64,000 nucleotides of DNA from Microbacterium immunditiarum (GTDB lineage Bacteria > Actinomycetota > Actinomycetes > Actinomycetales > Microbacteriaceae), in NCBI RefSeq assembly GCF_013409785.1, contig NZ_JACCBV010000001.1, positions 1,674,001 to 1,738,000 on the forward strand, read 5' to 3'. How positions within the stretch are numbered: the first letter of the stretch is position 1; each line of letters begins with the position of its first letter. This document shows positions 1 through 9,431 of this stretch, piece after piece. Under the pieces are notes generated by a model. It saw only the letters and a list, made by a program, of their open reading frames with translations, searched no databases and was not told where the DNA came from. Position numbers and translations under genes: made by a program.

Positions 1-1
1 C

Positions 2-631
2 GACACGATCGACACCTCGATCCGCGACCGCACGCTCATCATCCCGGTGGTGCTCGCCGTGATCCTCGCGATCCTCATGCTGCTGCTGCGGTCGGTGGTC
101 GCGCCCGTCCTGCTGATCCTCAGCGTGGTCGTCTCGTTCGGCGCGGCCCTCGGCGTGAGCGCACTCGTGTTCAACAACGTGTTCGGCTTCCCGGGCGCCG
201 ACCCGGCAGTGCCGCTGTTCGGCTTCGTGTTCCTCGTGGCGCTCGGCGTGGACTACAACATCTTCCTCATGTCCCGCGTGCGGGAGGAGTCGATCACGCA
301 CGGCACGCGTCCGGGCATTCTGCGCGGCCTCGTCGCGACGGGCGGCGTCATCACGTCGGCGGGTCTCGTGCTCGCGGCGACCTTCGCGGCGCTCGGGGTG
401 ATCCCGATCCTGTTCCTCGCGCAGATCGCGTTCATCGTCGCATTCGGCGTGCTGCTCGACACGTTCGTCGTGCGGTCGCTGCTCGTGCCGGCGATCTCGT
501 ACGACATCGGGCGCGCGATCTGGTGGCCGTCGAAGCTGTCGCGCAATGACGCCGAGCCGACCCCGGGCGATGGCACCGAGGCATCCGAGCCGATGACCCG
601 TGCCGGGCGGCGGCGTACGCTCGTGTCATGA
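2..631 (+). CDS. MMPL-family transporter, C-terminal part (truncated by the window edge)
   Basis: The reading frame is open from the left edge, so only the last 209 residues are visible. They contain several strongly hydrophobic segments and the MMPL/RND motif GVDYNIFLMSRVREE, typical of the second membrane domain of MmpL/YdfJ-type transporters, which export lipids or hydrophobic compounds using the proton gradient. The C-terminus is a short polar tail (about 40 residues) ending in RRRTLVS. The stop codon overlaps the nicotinamidase start (ATGA). The substrate cannot be told. Family assignment is firm; the true start lies outside the window. Confidence 0.88.
   Translation, partial: DTIDTSIRDRTLIIPVVLAVILAILMLLLRSVVAPVLLILSVVVSFGAALGVSALVFNNVFGFPGADPAVPLFGFVFLVALGVDYNIFLMSRVREESITHGTRPGILRGLVATGGVITSAGLVLAATFAALGVIPILFLAQIAFIVAFGVLLDTFVVRSLLVPAISYDIGRAIWWPSKLSRNDAEPTPGDGTEASEPMTRAGRRRTLVS
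616..621 (+). promoter_or_regulatory. -10-like hexamer TACGCT, 6 nt before the nicotinamidase ATG
   Basis: TACGCT fits the actinobacterial -10 pattern TANNNT and ends exactly 6 nt before the ATG at 628, with no Shine-Dalgarno sequence between. It lies inside the end of the MMPL gene. This suggests a leaderless transcript for pncA, independent of the upstream gene. Inference from spacing only. Confidence 0.45.
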
Positions 632-1209
632 GCAAGGCGCTGTTCATCGTCGATGTCCAGAACGATTTCACCGAGGGCGGGGCACTCGGCGTGGAAGGCG
701 GAGACGCCGTCGCCGAGCGCATCTCGCGCTTCCTCGCGGAGCATGCGGAGGAGTACTCGATGATCGTCGCATCGCGCGACTGGCACGACGGCGACAACGA
801 CAACGGCGGACACTTCGCGTCGGGCGAGCCCGACTTCATCGACACGTGGCCCGTGCACTGCGTCGGAGGCACCGAGGGAGCCGAGTACGACCCGGCGTTC
901 GACTCGAGCACGGTGACGCATCACGTCAAGAAGGGCCAGGGCCGGCCGGCGTACTCGCTCTTCGAGGGCACGACCGATGAGGGCGAGAGCGTGCACGAGT
1001 TGCTCGAACGGCACGGGGTCGTCGAGGTCGACATCGTCGGCATCGCGACGGACTACTGCGTGCGGGCATCCGCCCTCGACGCCGTCGAGCACGGTCGCCA
1101 CGTGCGCGTGTTCACGGACCTCGTCGCGGCGGTCGCGCCGGGATCGGGCGAGGCGGCTCTCGCCGAGCTCGCGCACGCGGGAGCGGAACTCGGCGAATCC
1201 GGCGTCTGA
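628..1209 (+). CDS. pncA: Nicotinamidase / isochorismatase-family amidohydrolase
   Basis: This 193-residue protein has the cysteine-hydrolase fold of nicotinamidases, which convert nicotinamide to nicotinate for NAD salvage in the cytoplasm. Visible key residues are the catalytic Asp9 in VDVQNDF, a Lys at 101-102 and nucleophile Cys144 in ATDYCVRASA. Likely metal ligands are Asp51, His53 and His62 in the SRDWHDGDN...GHF stretch. Length matches PncA (about 190 residues). The start overlaps the stop of the MMPL gene and follows a -10-like hexamer by 6 nt. Another amidase of the same superfamily is possible, but the residue set favours nicotinamide. Confidence 0.9.
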   Translation: MSKALFIVDVQNDFTEGGALGVEGGDAVAERISRFLAEHAEEYSMIVASRDWHDGDNDNGGHFASGEPDFIDTWPVHCVGGTEGAEYDPAFDSSTVTHHVKKGQGRPAYSLFEGTTDEGESVHELLERHGVVEVDIVGIATDYCVRASALDAVEHGRHVRVFTDLVAAVAPGSGEAALAELAHAGAELGESGV

Positions 1210-1221
1210 GCGCCCTGAGGC

Positions 1222-2454
1222 TCACCCCGTGTCCGCGCCGCGCTTGCGGTTGTCGCGGATCGCGAGGAATACCGTGAAGGCGAGGGCACCGAGCGCCGTC
1301 GCGCACAGGAGCGCGAGGCCGATCGTGTAGCTGTGGGCTTGCGCGTTGTAGGTCGCCCCCATCACCAGCGGCGGGAAGTACCCGCCGAGCCCGCCCGCGG
1401 CTCCGACGATGCCCGTCACCGCGCCGACGCGGTTCGCGGGCGCGCGCTGCGCCACCCACGTGAAGACCGCGCCCGTGCCGAGCCCCAGCGCGAGCGCCAT
1501 GAGCACGAACGACGTGCCGGCGGCGAGCTCGGGCGGCGGCTTGAACGCGATGACGATCGCCATGATGCCGGCTCCCGCGAGCGAGATGCCGAGCACGATG
1601 GGCGGTCCGATCTTGTCGGACAGCCACCCACCGACCGGACGTGCGACGACGGCGGCGATCGCGAAGCCCGCGGTGCGCGCGCCGGCGTCGGCGAGGTCGA
1701 ACGAGTACACCTCCTTCAGGTAGGTCGGCAGGTACGTCGAGAACGCGACGAAGCCGCCGAACGTCACGGCGTACAGGAACGCCATCTGCCACGTCACCGC
1801 GAGCTTCGAGGCGGCCGCGAGCTTGGGGATCACGGGGTCGCGGTTCGGCTTCCAGGCGGGCGAGTCGCGCATGAAGATCCACACGAGCACCGCGACGACG
1901 AGCAGCGCGACGGCGATCGCGATATGCGTCGCGACGTAACCCCACCATGCGACCATGCGCGGCGTGAAGAACGACGAGAGCGCGGTGCCGCCCATGCCCG
2001 CGCCGAACAGGCCCGTCGCGAAGCCGCGGCGGGACGGCTCGTACCACGCGTTGACGAACGGGATCCCGATCGCGAACGTCGTGCCGGCGATGCCGAGGAG
2101 GAACCCGAACACGATGAGCATCACGTACGACTGGGCGAGGCCCGCGAACATGACGAGCAGCACGGGGACGGCCGATACGGCGGTGAGGATCGTGAACATG
2201 ATCCGTCCGCCGTACCGGTCGGTGAGGGCGCCTGTGATGATTCGCCCGAGCGAGCCGACGATGACGGGCGTCGCGATCAGCAGCGACTGCTGCGTCGCGT
2301 CCAGCTCGAGCTCCGCGGCGTACTGCACCGCGAGCGGGCCGACGATGTTCCACGCCCAGAACGTGATGGCGAAGGCCAGCAGGGCCAGCCACAGGTTGAG
2401 CGTGCGGCCCTGCAGGGCGGTGCCTGTGGTCTGAGTCGAGGCGGTCGTGCTCAC
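1222..2454 (-). CDS. narK: Nitrate/nitrite transporter, major facilitator superfamily
   Basis: A 410-residue, 12-helix MFS protein of the NarK/NasA type, importing nitrate and/or exporting nitrite. The early segment ITFWAWNIVGPLA, the loop GRIITGALTDRYGGR and the Gly-rich segment GLFGAGMGGTALSSFF are typical of nitrate porters. The GTG start at 2454 has a good ribosome site (GAAGGAG, 6 nt away) and overlaps the narI stop (GTGA), so it is the last gene of the nar operon. It likely feeds NarG at the inner membrane face. Nitrate/proton versus nitrate/nitrite exchange cannot be decided from sequence. Confidence 0.93.
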   Translation of the reverse strand: MSTTASTQTTGTALQGRTLNLWLALLAFAITFWAWNIVGPLAVQYAAELELDATQQSLLIATPVIVGSLGRIITGALTDRYGGRIMFTILTAVSAVPVLLVMFAGLAQSYVMLIVFGFLLGIAGTTFAIGIPFVNAWYEPSRRGFATGLFGAGMGGTALSSFFTPRMVAWWGYVATHIAIAVALLVVAVLVWIFMRDSPAWKPNRDPVIPKLAAASKLAVTWQMAFLYAVTFGGFVAFSTYLPTYLKEVYSFDLADAGARTAGFAIAAVVARPVGGWLSDKIGPPIVLGISLAGAGIMAIVIAFKPPPELAAGTSFVLMALALGLGTGAVFTWVAQRAPANRVGAVTGIVGAAGGLGGYFPPLVMGATYNAQAHSYTIGLALLCATALGALAFTVFLAIRDNRKRGADTG

Positions 2455-3230
2455 CGGGAGCTCCTTCGCGAGCGGCGGGGTGTGCGGTCGGGTTCTCGGT
2501 CTCGCGTGCCGACGGGTGCCCAGCCGCGACGGATGCCGCGAGCCGTCGTCGGCCGGCCGTCCCGTGACCGGTACACGATGTACGGCCGGAAGAGGTAGTG
2601 GATCGGCGCCGTGAAGGCGTGGACGAGGCGCGTGAACGGCCAGATGATGAACAGCGCCATGCCGATGAGCGTGTGGAGCTGGAACGCGAACGACGCCTCC
2701 GACATCGCCTGGATATCGGGCTGGAAGATGAACAGCGACCGGAACCACGGTGACACCGTGTCGCGGTACGTCTGGTCCTCGTGCGGGCCGATGACGCTGA
2801 GCACCGTCGTGGCCAGGCCCGCCACGATCGCGGCGACGAGCACGACGTACATCGTCTTGTCGTTCTTCGTCGTCGCCATGAACACCGGGCCGGTCGTGCG
2901 GCGCCGGTAGATGAGGATCCCGACCCCGACGAGCGTCGCCACGCCCGCGATCGTGCCGAGGCCGAGTGCGGCGAGGTGGTACATCTCCTCGGTGACGCCG
3001 AGCGCCTCGGTCCACGACTTCGGGATGACGAGCCCCGCGATGTGCCCGATCACGACGACGAGGATCCCGAAGTGGAACAGCGGCGACCCGATCCGCAGCA
3101 GCCTGGACTCGTAGAGCTGCGACGACCGCGTGGTCCAGCCGAACTGGTCGTACCGATAGCGCCAGATGAGGCCGCCGATCAGGATGATGACCATGACGTA
3201 GGGGAGGATGCCCCACAGGAGCAGGCTCAT
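2451..3230 (-). CDS. narI: Respiratory nitrate reductase gamma subunit (cytochrome b)
   Basis: The 259-residue membrane cytochrome b556 subunit accepts electrons from quinol and passes them via two b hemes to NarH. About five hydrophobic helices are visible. Candidate heme His residues lie in HFGILVVVIGHIAGL and in FQLHTLIGMALFI...TRLVH. Length is slightly above E. coli NarI (225) because of an Arg-rich C-terminal tail of about 30 residues. The start overlaps the narJ stop (ATGA) and the stop overlaps the narK start, consistent with translational coupling. Confidence 0.95.
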   Translation of the reverse strand: MSLLLWGILPYVMVIILIGGLIWRYRYDQFGWTTRSSQLYESRLLRIGSPLFHFGILVVVIGHIAGLVIPKSWTEALGVTEEMYHLAALGLGTIAGVATLVGVGILIYRRRTTGPVFMATTKNDKTMYVVLVAAIVAGLATTVLSVIGPHEDQTYRDTVSPWFRSLFIFQPDIQAMSEASFAFQLHTLIGMALFIIWPFTRLVHAFTAPIHYLFRPYIVYRSRDGRPTTARGIRRGWAPVGTRDREPDRTPRRSRRSSR

Positions 3231-3850
3231 GCGCGACCCCCCGCGGGGATGAGAGGGATGAGCCGGGGGTCGCCCGCCTCGAGGCCCACCGACTCCTGGG
3301 GCGGCCCGGCGGCGGCCATCGCCATCGCCTGCTGCCGGTCGGCGGGCGATGGCCCGGGCAGCGTCGCGCACACGGCGGCGACGACGCCCGCGTACGGCGA
3401 CCCCCGTTCGGCGAGCGCGATGCGGATGAGCTCGACGCTCGCACGATACTGCTGCAGGATCGCAGTGCCCGACTCGGGGCGGTGCCGCGTGAACTCGAGC
3501 ACGAGCGGCAGGTAGTCGGGCAGCTCTCCGGTCTCGGCCTCCATGCCCTCGGCGCGGTAGCGCGCCTTGAGGTCCGCGAGCGCTCCGCCTCGGCGCCGCG
3601 TGTCGCCGTCCGTCCAGTACGTGAGGTACAGCGCGTGGCGCCGCGACATGTCGAACGTGTCGACGTACGCGGTGCGGATCGTCGCGGCATCCGTCGTCGC
3701 CCACCACTCCAGCAGCGGCGCGAACAGCTCGGCGGCCCTCGGTGCGGACTCGCGCAGTGCGGCCGCGACGAGCGGGCCGGATGCCAGCACGTCGTCGTCC
3801 GGATACGACAGGCACACAGCCGCCGCCTGGTGCACGACCGCGGCCTTCAT
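3227..3850 (-). CDS. narJ: Nitrate reductase assembly chaperone
   Basis: A 207-residue soluble all-helical protein of the NarJ/TorD-like chaperone family. NarJ binds apo-NarG and is needed for cofactor insertion and membrane docking; it is not part of the mature enzyme. Recognisable family features are the early LSYPDDD segment, the YVDTFDMSRRHALYLTYW block (residues about 60-80) and the LPDYLPLVLEF helix. It sits in the canonical place between narH and narI with ATGA overlaps on both sides. Confidence 0.95.
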   Translation of the reverse strand: MKAAVVHQAAAVCLSYPDDDVLASGPLVAAALRESAPRAAELFAPLLEWWATTDAATIRTAYVDTFDMSRRHALYLTYWTDGDTRRRGGALADLKARYRAEGMEAETGELPDYLPLVLEFTRHRPESGTAILQQYRASVELIRIALAERGSPYAGVVAAVCATLPGPSPADRQQAMAMAAAGPPQESVGLEAGDPRLIPLIPAGGRA

Positions 3851-5541
3851 GACGAGTCCCCGTCCGAGGCATCCGCATCGACGGTCCGCCGCGGCGGGAA
3901 CATGCCCGGCGGTGCGCCGTTGCCGTCCCAGTTGAGGAGGTTCACGCGGCCGCGGAGCGCCTCGTCTCCCGCGCGCGTATCGGACGTCTGGCGCTCGCGC
4001 AGCGCGTGGAAGGTCTCGACCGCGACCGGTGTCGGCCGTCCGCTCGCCTCGCCGAACGGGCCGGATTCCTCGGCGTACGGCCCGCCGTCGAAATCGAGCG
4101 AGCACCCGAGCTCCTCGAGCTCGTGCGCCTGCTCGTAATGCGCGGTCGGGATCACGTACCTCTCCTCGTACTTCGCGATCGCGAGGAGCCGGTACATCGC
4201 GTAGATCTCGTCGCCGGTCATGCCGACCGCGGCGGGGATCGACTCGTCGCGCTCGCGGTCGAGAGTGATGTCGCGCAGGTACGAGCGCATCGCCGCGAGC
4301 TTCCACAGCACGTCCGACACGACGTCTGTGTCGCCCGCCGTGAACAGCTCGGCGAGGTACTCGACCGGGATCCGCAGCGACTCGATGGCCCCGAACAGCG
4401 TGCCGGCGGCCTCGGCGTCGTGCCCCTGGTCGCGCAGCAGATCGACGATCGGCGACAGCGGCGGGATGTACCAGACCATCGGCATGGTCCGATACTCCGG
4501 ATGCAGCGGCAGCGCCACGCGGTACTTCTTGGCGAGCGCGTAGACCGGCGACCTCCGAGCCGCGTCCATCCAGTCCTCGGGGATGTCGCCCTGCGCACGG
4601 ACCGCTGCGATCACCTCGGGGTCGTCGGGGTCGAGGATCAGGTCGAGCTGCGCCTCGTAGAGGTCCTTCTCGTCGGGCGTCGACGCGGCCTCGGTGACGC
4701 GGTCGGCGTCGTACAGGAACAGGCCGAGGTACCGCAGGCGCCCGACGCACGTCTCGGAGCACACGGTGGGCAGCCCGACCTCGAGCCGCGGGTAGCACAG
4801 CGTGCACTTCTCGGCCTTGCCGGTCTTGTGGTTGAAGTAGATCTTCTTGTAGGGGCATCCGGTGATGCACTGCCGCCAGCCGCGGCAGCGGTCCTGGTCG
4901 ACGAGCACGATGCCGTCTTCGGCCCGCTTGTAGATCGCTCCCGATGGGCACGAGGCCATGCACGACGGGTTCAGGCAGTGCTCGCAGATGCGTGGGAGGT
5001 AGAAGAGGAACGTCTTCTCGAACTGCATCTTGATGGCGTCCTCGGACTCGCGGCGGACCTTCTCCACGATCGGGTCGAGATGCCCGAGTTCGGTCGCGCC
5101 GCCGAGGTTGTCGTCCCAGTTCGCCGACCACGTGATCTTGGTGTCCTCGCCGGTGATGAGCGACTTCGGCCTGGCGACGGGGAAGTCGTCGCCGAGGGGC
5201 GCGTCGATGAGGGTCTCGTAGTCGTATGTCCACGGCTCGTAGTAGTCGGCGAGCTTGGGCTGCACCGGCGACGAGAAGATCGTGAGCAGGCGCCGCAGGC
5301 GGCTTCCGGTGCGGAGCTTGAGGCGCCCCCGGCTGTTGAGCGTCCACCCGCCGCGCCACTGCTCCTGGTCCTCGTACCGGCGCGGGTAACCCTGGCCGGG
5401 GCGCGTCTCGACGTTGTTGAACCACACGTACTCGGTGCCGGCCCGGTTGGTCCACGCCTGCTTGCACGTGACTGAGCAGGTGTGGCATCCGATGCACTTG
5501 TCGAGGTTCATGACCATGCCCATCTGGGCCATCACGCGCAT
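3847..5541 (-). CDS. narH: Respiratory nitrate reductase beta subunit (iron-sulfur)
   Basis: The 564-residue protein carries four Fe-S clusters that wire NarI to NarG. The first ferredoxin motif is Cys16-Cys19-Cys22-Cys26 (KCIGCHTCSVTC). Further motifs are CEHCLNPSCMASCP, RCRGWRQCITGCP (the Trp marks the [3Fe-4S] site of NarH proteins) and KCTLCYPR. The ATG at 5541 lies 10 nt after AGGAGG; a GTG two codons earlier is possible but too close to it. The gene begins 14 nt after narG and overlaps narJ (ATGA). Length is slightly above E. coli NarH (512). Confidence 0.96.
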   Translation of the reverse strand: MRVMAQMGMVMNLDKCIGCHTCSVTCKQAWTNRAGTEYVWFNNVETRPGQGYPRRYEDQEQWRGGWTLNSRGRLKLRTGSRLRRLLTIFSSPVQPKLADYYEPWTYDYETLIDAPLGDDFPVARPKSLITGEDTKITWSANWDDNLGGATELGHLDPIVEKVRRESEDAIKMQFEKTFLFYLPRICEHCLNPSCMASCPSGAIYKRAEDGIVLVDQDRCRGWRQCITGCPYKKIYFNHKTGKAEKCTLCYPRLEVGLPTVCSETCVGRLRYLGLFLYDADRVTEAASTPDEKDLYEAQLDLILDPDDPEVIAAVRAQGDIPEDWMDAARRSPVYALAKKYRVALPLHPEYRTMPMVWYIPPLSPIVDLLRDQGHDAEAAGTLFGAIESLRIPVEYLAELFTAGDTDVVSDVLWKLAAMRSYLRDITLDRERDESIPAAVGMTGDEIYAMYRLLAIAKYEERYVIPTAHYEQAHELEELGCSLDFDGGPYAEESGPFGEASGRPTPVAVETFHALRERQTSDTRAGDEALRGRVNLLNWDGNGAPPGMFPPRRTVDADASDGDSS

Positions 5542-5555
5542 CAGCACATCACCTC

Positions 5556-8500
5556 CTAGTACTCCACGTCCTGGCTTCGGCGGCGGATCGTCGCCACCAT
5601 GTCGCGTTGGTTCCCCGTCGGGCCGAGGTAGTTGAACGTGTACGAGAGCTGCGCGTACCCGCCGATGAGGTGCGTGGGCTTGACGAGCAGCCGAGTGACC
5701 GAGTTGTGGATGCCCCCGCGCCTGCCGGTCGCCTCGGACTTCGGCACGTCGATCGTGCGCTCCTGCGCGTGGTGCACGTAGACGACGCCTTCGGGCATCC
5801 GGTGCGACACGATCGCGCGGGCCACGAGCACGCCGTTGGAGTTGACGCACTCGACCCAGTCGTTGTCGGCCGCGGCGATCGCGGCCGCGTCCTGCGGACT
5901 CATCCACACGGTCGGCCCGCCGCGCGAGAGCGACAGCATGAAGAGGTTGTCCTGGTACTCCGAGTGGATCGACCACTTCGAGTGCGGGGTGAGGTACCGC
6001 ACCGTCACCTGCTGTGCGCCGTCGGGCCCGAGCCTCGGCTCGCCGAACAGCCGGTGCAGATCGAGCGGCGGGCGGTAGATCGGCATCGCCTCGCCGAGGT
6101 CGCGCATCCAGTCGTGGTCGAGGTAGAAGTGCATGCGCCCGGTGAGCGTGTGGAAGGGCTTGAGGCGCTCGATGTTGACCGTGAACGGCGCGTATCGTCG
6201 CCCGCCCGTCTCGGAGCCCGACCACTCGGGAGACGTGATGACGGGCACGGGCGCCGCCTGCGTCATCGCGAACGTGATGTGCTTCTCCTCCGAGCCTGCC
6301 GCGAGGTCGGCCAGCGGCTTGCCGACGCGCTTCTCGAGCGTGCGGAACCCCTGCCATGCGAGCTCGCCGTTCGTCGTGCCCGAGAACGTGAGGATCGCCT
6401 CGGCGAGCTTCACGTCGGTGTCGATCGCGGGACGCCCCGCCGCGGGTCCGGACGGGTACACGCCGTGCATCTTCGCGAGCCGCTCCACCTCGTGCGAGAC
6501 GTCGTACGTGACGTTCTTGACCGTGAACCCGAGCTTGTCGGCGAGAGGCCCGATCGCCGCGAGCTTGTCGGCGATCGCGGTGTAGTCGCGCTCGACGACC
6601 ATGAGCTGCGGCATCGTGCGTCCCGGTACAGGGTCGACGTCACCGCGTGCCCAGTCGCGCACGACGCCTCCCGGCTGAGCCGTCTCGCCCGGGGTGTCGT
6701 GCTGCATCGGCACCGACACGAGGTCCTGGCGCACGCCGAGGTGCTTCTTCGCCATCTCGGACAGCTCGCGCGCGATCGCGTGGAACAGGTCGAAGTCGCT
6801 GCGCGCCTCCCACGGCGGGTCGATCGCCGGCGTGAACGCGTGCACGAACGGGTGCATGTCGGTCGACGAGAGGTCGTGCTTCTCGTACCACGTCGCCGCC
6901 GGGAAGATGACATCCGACAGCAGTGTCGTCGAGGTCATGCGGAAGTCGGCCGACACGAGCAGGTCGAGCTTTCCCTCGGGGATCTCGTCGCGCCACGCGA
7001 CATCACGAGGGCGAACGGATGCCTCGTCCGACGCCATCACATTGCTGTGCGTTCCGAGGAGGTACTTGAGGAAGTACTCGTTGCCCTTCGCGCTCGAGCC
7101 GAGGAGGTTCGACCGCCACAGGGTCAGCAGCCGCGGCCAGTTCTCGGGGGCGTCGACATCGGAGATCGCGGGCTTGAGCACGCCGTCGGCGAGCTGGCGG
7201 ACGACGTAGGACGCGGCATCCGGAGCCTGCCCCGTTTCGACCGCGTCGGCGGCCTCGTCGGCGAGGTCGAGCGGATTGCGGTCGAACTGCGGGTAGAAGG
7301 GCATCCAGCCGAGGCGTGCCGACTGCGCGATCGTGTCGGCGGTGTGCAGGCCGTCGAGGTTGCCCTCGGCGAGGGGCGATGCGAGCGCGTCGGCGCTGTA
7401 GCCGTCGAAGCGCCACTGGTCGGTGTGCATGTACCAGTAGGCGGTGCCGATCATCGTGCGCGGCGGCCGCGCCCAGTCGAGCGCGTTCGCGAGCGAGATC
7501 CACCCCGTGATGGGGCGGCACTTCTCCTGCCCGACGTAGTGCGCCCACCCGCCGCCGTTGCGGCCCATCGAGCCGGTGAGGATGAGCATCGCGAGGATCG
7601 CGCGGTATGTCGCGTCGCCGTGGAACCACTGGCAGATGCCCGCGCCCATGATGACCATCGACCGTCCGCCCGACTCGGCGGAGTTGTTGGCGAACTCCCG
7701 CGCGATGCGCGTGCACGCCTCGGCGGAGACTCCCGTGATGTCCTCCTGCCACGCGGGCGTGTACGGCGTCGTCGGATCGTCGTAGCCGGTCGGCCACTCG
7801 CCCGGCAGCCCCTCGCGTCCCACGCCGTACTGCGCGAGCAGCAGGTCGAGGACCGTTGTGACGAGAACCCCGTGCACGCGGGTCGCCGGCACGCCGCGCC
7901 GCATGACCTCACCCGATCCGTCCGGGGCGTCGAAGCGGGGGAGCAGCACCTCCGCGGGCTCTTCGCTCACCTTCGCGTCGCGCACCGACAGCGCGGGGAC
8001 GATGCCCTCGAGGTCGAGGTTCCAGCGACCCTCACCCGAGTCGGCGTAGCGGAAGCCCATCGAGCCGTTCGGCACGCGAGGGGCACCGGATGCCGCGTCG
8101 AGCACGACCGTCTTCCACGCGTCCTCCGGCGCCTGTTCCCCGAGGTCGGCAGCCGTGAGGAACTTGCCCGGAACGAGCCCGCCGCCTGTGTGCGGCACGA
8201 GCGTGATGAGGTGCGGCAGGTCGGTGTACTGACGCGTGTAGTCGACGAAGAACGGCACGCGCGAGTCGACGTAGCGCTCCTTGAGGATGACGTGTCCCAT
8301 CGCCATCGCGAGCGCGGCATCCGTCCCCGCCTGGCACGGCAGCCACTCGTCGGCGAACTTCGTGTTGTCGGCGTAGTCGGGGCTCACCGTCACGACCTTC
8401 GTGCCGCGGTAGCGCACCTCGGTCATCCAGTGCGCATCGGGCGTGCGCGTGACGGGCACGTTCGAGCCCCACATCATGAGGTAGGTCGCGTCCCACCAGT

Positions 8501-9257
8501 CGCCCGACTCGGGGACGTCGGTCTGGTCGCCGAAGACCTGGGGGCTCGCGACCGGGAGGTCGGCGTACCAGTCGTAGAAGCTCGTCATGACGCCGCCGAC
8601 GAGCTGCGTGAACCGCGTGCCGATGCAGTGCGACACCATCGACATCGCCGGGATGGGCGAGAAACCCGCGACGCGGTCGGGACCATACTCCTTGATCGTG
8701 TGGACGTACCCTGCCGCGACGAGCTCGACCGCCTCGCGCCAGCTCGCGCGCACGAGGCCGCCCTTGCCGCGCGCCCGCTGGTATCGGCGGCGCGTCTCAG
8801 GGTTCTTCGTCACTTCGCCGAACGCGAGCACGGGGTCGCCCGTACGGGAGCGCGCCTCGCGGTACGCCTCGAGCAGCGCGCCCCGCACGTACGGGTAGCG
8901 CACGCGCGTGGGGGAGTAGGTGTACCAAGAGAACGCAGCCCCGCGGGGGCACCCGCGGGGCTCGTATTCGGGACGGTCCGGTCCGACGCTCGGGTAGTCC
9001 GTCTGCTGCGCCTCCCACGTGATGATCCCGTCCTTCACGTAGACCTTCCACGAACAGGATCCCGTGCAGTTCACGCCGTGCGTCGAGCGGACGACCTTGT
9101 CGTGGCTCCATCTGTCCCTATAGAAGACGTCGCCCTCGCGCCCTCCCTCGAGGAACGCCGCGCGATGATCGGGGGTCTGATCCCACCGCGTGAAGAACCG
9201 CCCCGCTGCGAGCAGAGCGTCTGAAGCCGGCCCATCCACACCGATGCGAGGCGTCAT
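5556..9257 (-). CDS. narG: Respiratory nitrate reductase alpha subunit (molybdopterin)
   Basis: The 1233-residue catalytic subunit reduces nitrate to nitrite at a Mo-bisMGD centre. The N-terminal FS0 cluster ligands are His60, Cys64, Cys68 (STHGVNCTGSCSW) and Cys103 (EPRGCPRGAAFSW), the His-Cys3 set specific to NarG. The Mo-ligand Asp lies in the QTDVPESGDWW segment, followed by MWGSNVPVTRTPDAHW. Size and motifs match the E. coli enzyme (1247 residues). It is the first gene of narGHJI-narK. No clear ribosome site precedes the ATG, and I saw no convincing GlnR or FNR-like site upstream. Molybdenum-cofactor genes are not adjacent. Confidence 0.97.
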   Translation of the reverse strand: MTPRIGVDGPASDALLAAGRFFTRWDQTPDHRAAFLEGGREGDVFYRDRWSHDKVVRSTHGVNCTGSCSWKVYVKDGIITWEAQQTDYPSVGPDRPEYEPRGCPRGAAFSWYTYSPTRVRYPYVRGALLEAYREARSRTGDPVLAFGEVTKNPETRRRYQRARGKGGLVRASWREAVELVAAGYVHTIKEYGPDRVAGFSPIPAMSMVSHCIGTRFTQLVGGVMTSFYDWYADLPVASPQVFGDQTDVPESGDWWDATYLMMWGSNVPVTRTPDAHWMTEVRYRGTKVVTVSPDYADNTKFADEWLPCQAGTDAALAMAMGHVILKERYVDSRVPFFVDYTRQYTDLPHLITLVPHTGGGLVPGKFLTAADLGEQAPEDAWKTVVLDAASGAPRVPNGSMGFRYADSGEGRWNLDLEGIVPALSVRDAKVSEEPAEVLLPRFDAPDGSGEVMRRGVPATRVHGVLVTTVLDLLLAQYGVGREGLPGEWPTGYDDPTTPYTPAWQEDITGVSAEACTRIAREFANNSAESGGRSMVIMGAGICQWFHGDATYRAILAMLILTGSMGRNGGGWAHYVGQEKCRPITGWISLANALDWARPPRTMIGTAYWYMHTDQWRFDGYSADALASPLAEGNLDGLHTADTIAQSARLGWMPFYPQFDRNPLDLADEAADAVETGQAPDAASYVVRQLADGVLKPAISDVDAPENWPRLLTLWRSNLLGSSAKGNEYFLKYLLGTHSNVMASDEASVRPRDVAWRDEIPEGKLDLLVSADFRMTSTTLLSDVIFPAATWYEKHDLSSTDMHPFVHAFTPAIDPPWEARSDFDLFHAIARELSEMAKKHLGVRQDLVSVPMQHDTPGETAQPGGVVRDWARGDVDPVPGRTMPQLMVVERDYTAIADKLAAIGPLADKLGFTVKNVTYDVSHEVERLAKMHGVYPSGPAAGRPAIDTDVKLAEAILTFSGTTNGELAWQGFRTLEKRVGKPLADLAAGSEEKHITFAMTQAAPVPVITSPEWSGSETGGRRYAPFTVNIERLKPFHTLTGRMHFYLDHDWMRDLGEAMPIYRPPLDLHRLFGEPRLGPDGAQQVTVRYLTPHSKWSIHSEYQDNLFMLSLSRGGPTVWMSPQDAAAIAAADNDWVECVNSNGVLVARAIVSHRMPEGVVYVHHAQERTIDVPKSEATGRRGGIHNSVTRLLVKPTHLIGGYAQLSYTFNYLGPTGNQRDMVATIRRRSQDVEY

Positions 9258-9344
9258 GCCCGGGACGATACCGAGGACCGGATGCCTCCACCAGGGTCAC
9301 CGCGGCGCGTTGAGATGGTAGGCCTGGAGGGGCGGCCCGTGTCG

Positions 9345-9374
9345 TGGGCCCGGAGGGGCTCGAACCCTCGACCC
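9345..9374 (-). other. Free-standing tRNA 3'-half-like sequence (T arm plus acceptor strand)
   Basis: Read on the minus strand, this 30-nt stretch forms a textbook T arm (GAGGG stem, TTCGAGC loop, CCCTC) followed by acceptor strand CGGGCCC and a discriminator A. No matching 5' half (GGGCCCG), D arm or proper anticodon arm precedes it. The only hairpin upstream is GGGTC-GGC-GACCC with a 3-nt loop. It aligns without gaps to the 3' part of the neighbouring tRNA-Lys-like gene (about 20 of 30 positions identical), 87 nt away. It may be a remnant of recombination at a tRNA 3' end. Confidence 0.5.
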
Positions 9375-9431
9375 GCGGGTCGCCGACCCGGGCATCCGTC
9401 GATGTCGGAGCCGAGAACTAGGAAGGTGGTG

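Noticed and set aside
5607..9224. A 1205-codon open frame on the plus strand opposite narG, and many other long opposite-strand frames
   Set aside because: Very GC-rich coding DNA leaves long open antisense frames. These have Arg/Ala/His-rich, low-complexity products with no domains, and the opposite strand encodes well-known proteins.
9258..9344. GlnR, FNR or NarL binding sites upstream of narG
   Set aside because: I looked for GTnAC-n6-GnAAC, TTGAT-n4-ATCAA and paired TACCCAT-like heptamers and saw no convincing match.
9345..9420. A second complete tRNA on the minus strand
   Set aside because: Only the T arm and 3' acceptor strand fit. The upstream hairpin GGGTC-GGC-GACCC has a 3-nt loop and no conserved T33, and no 5' acceptor or D arm is found.
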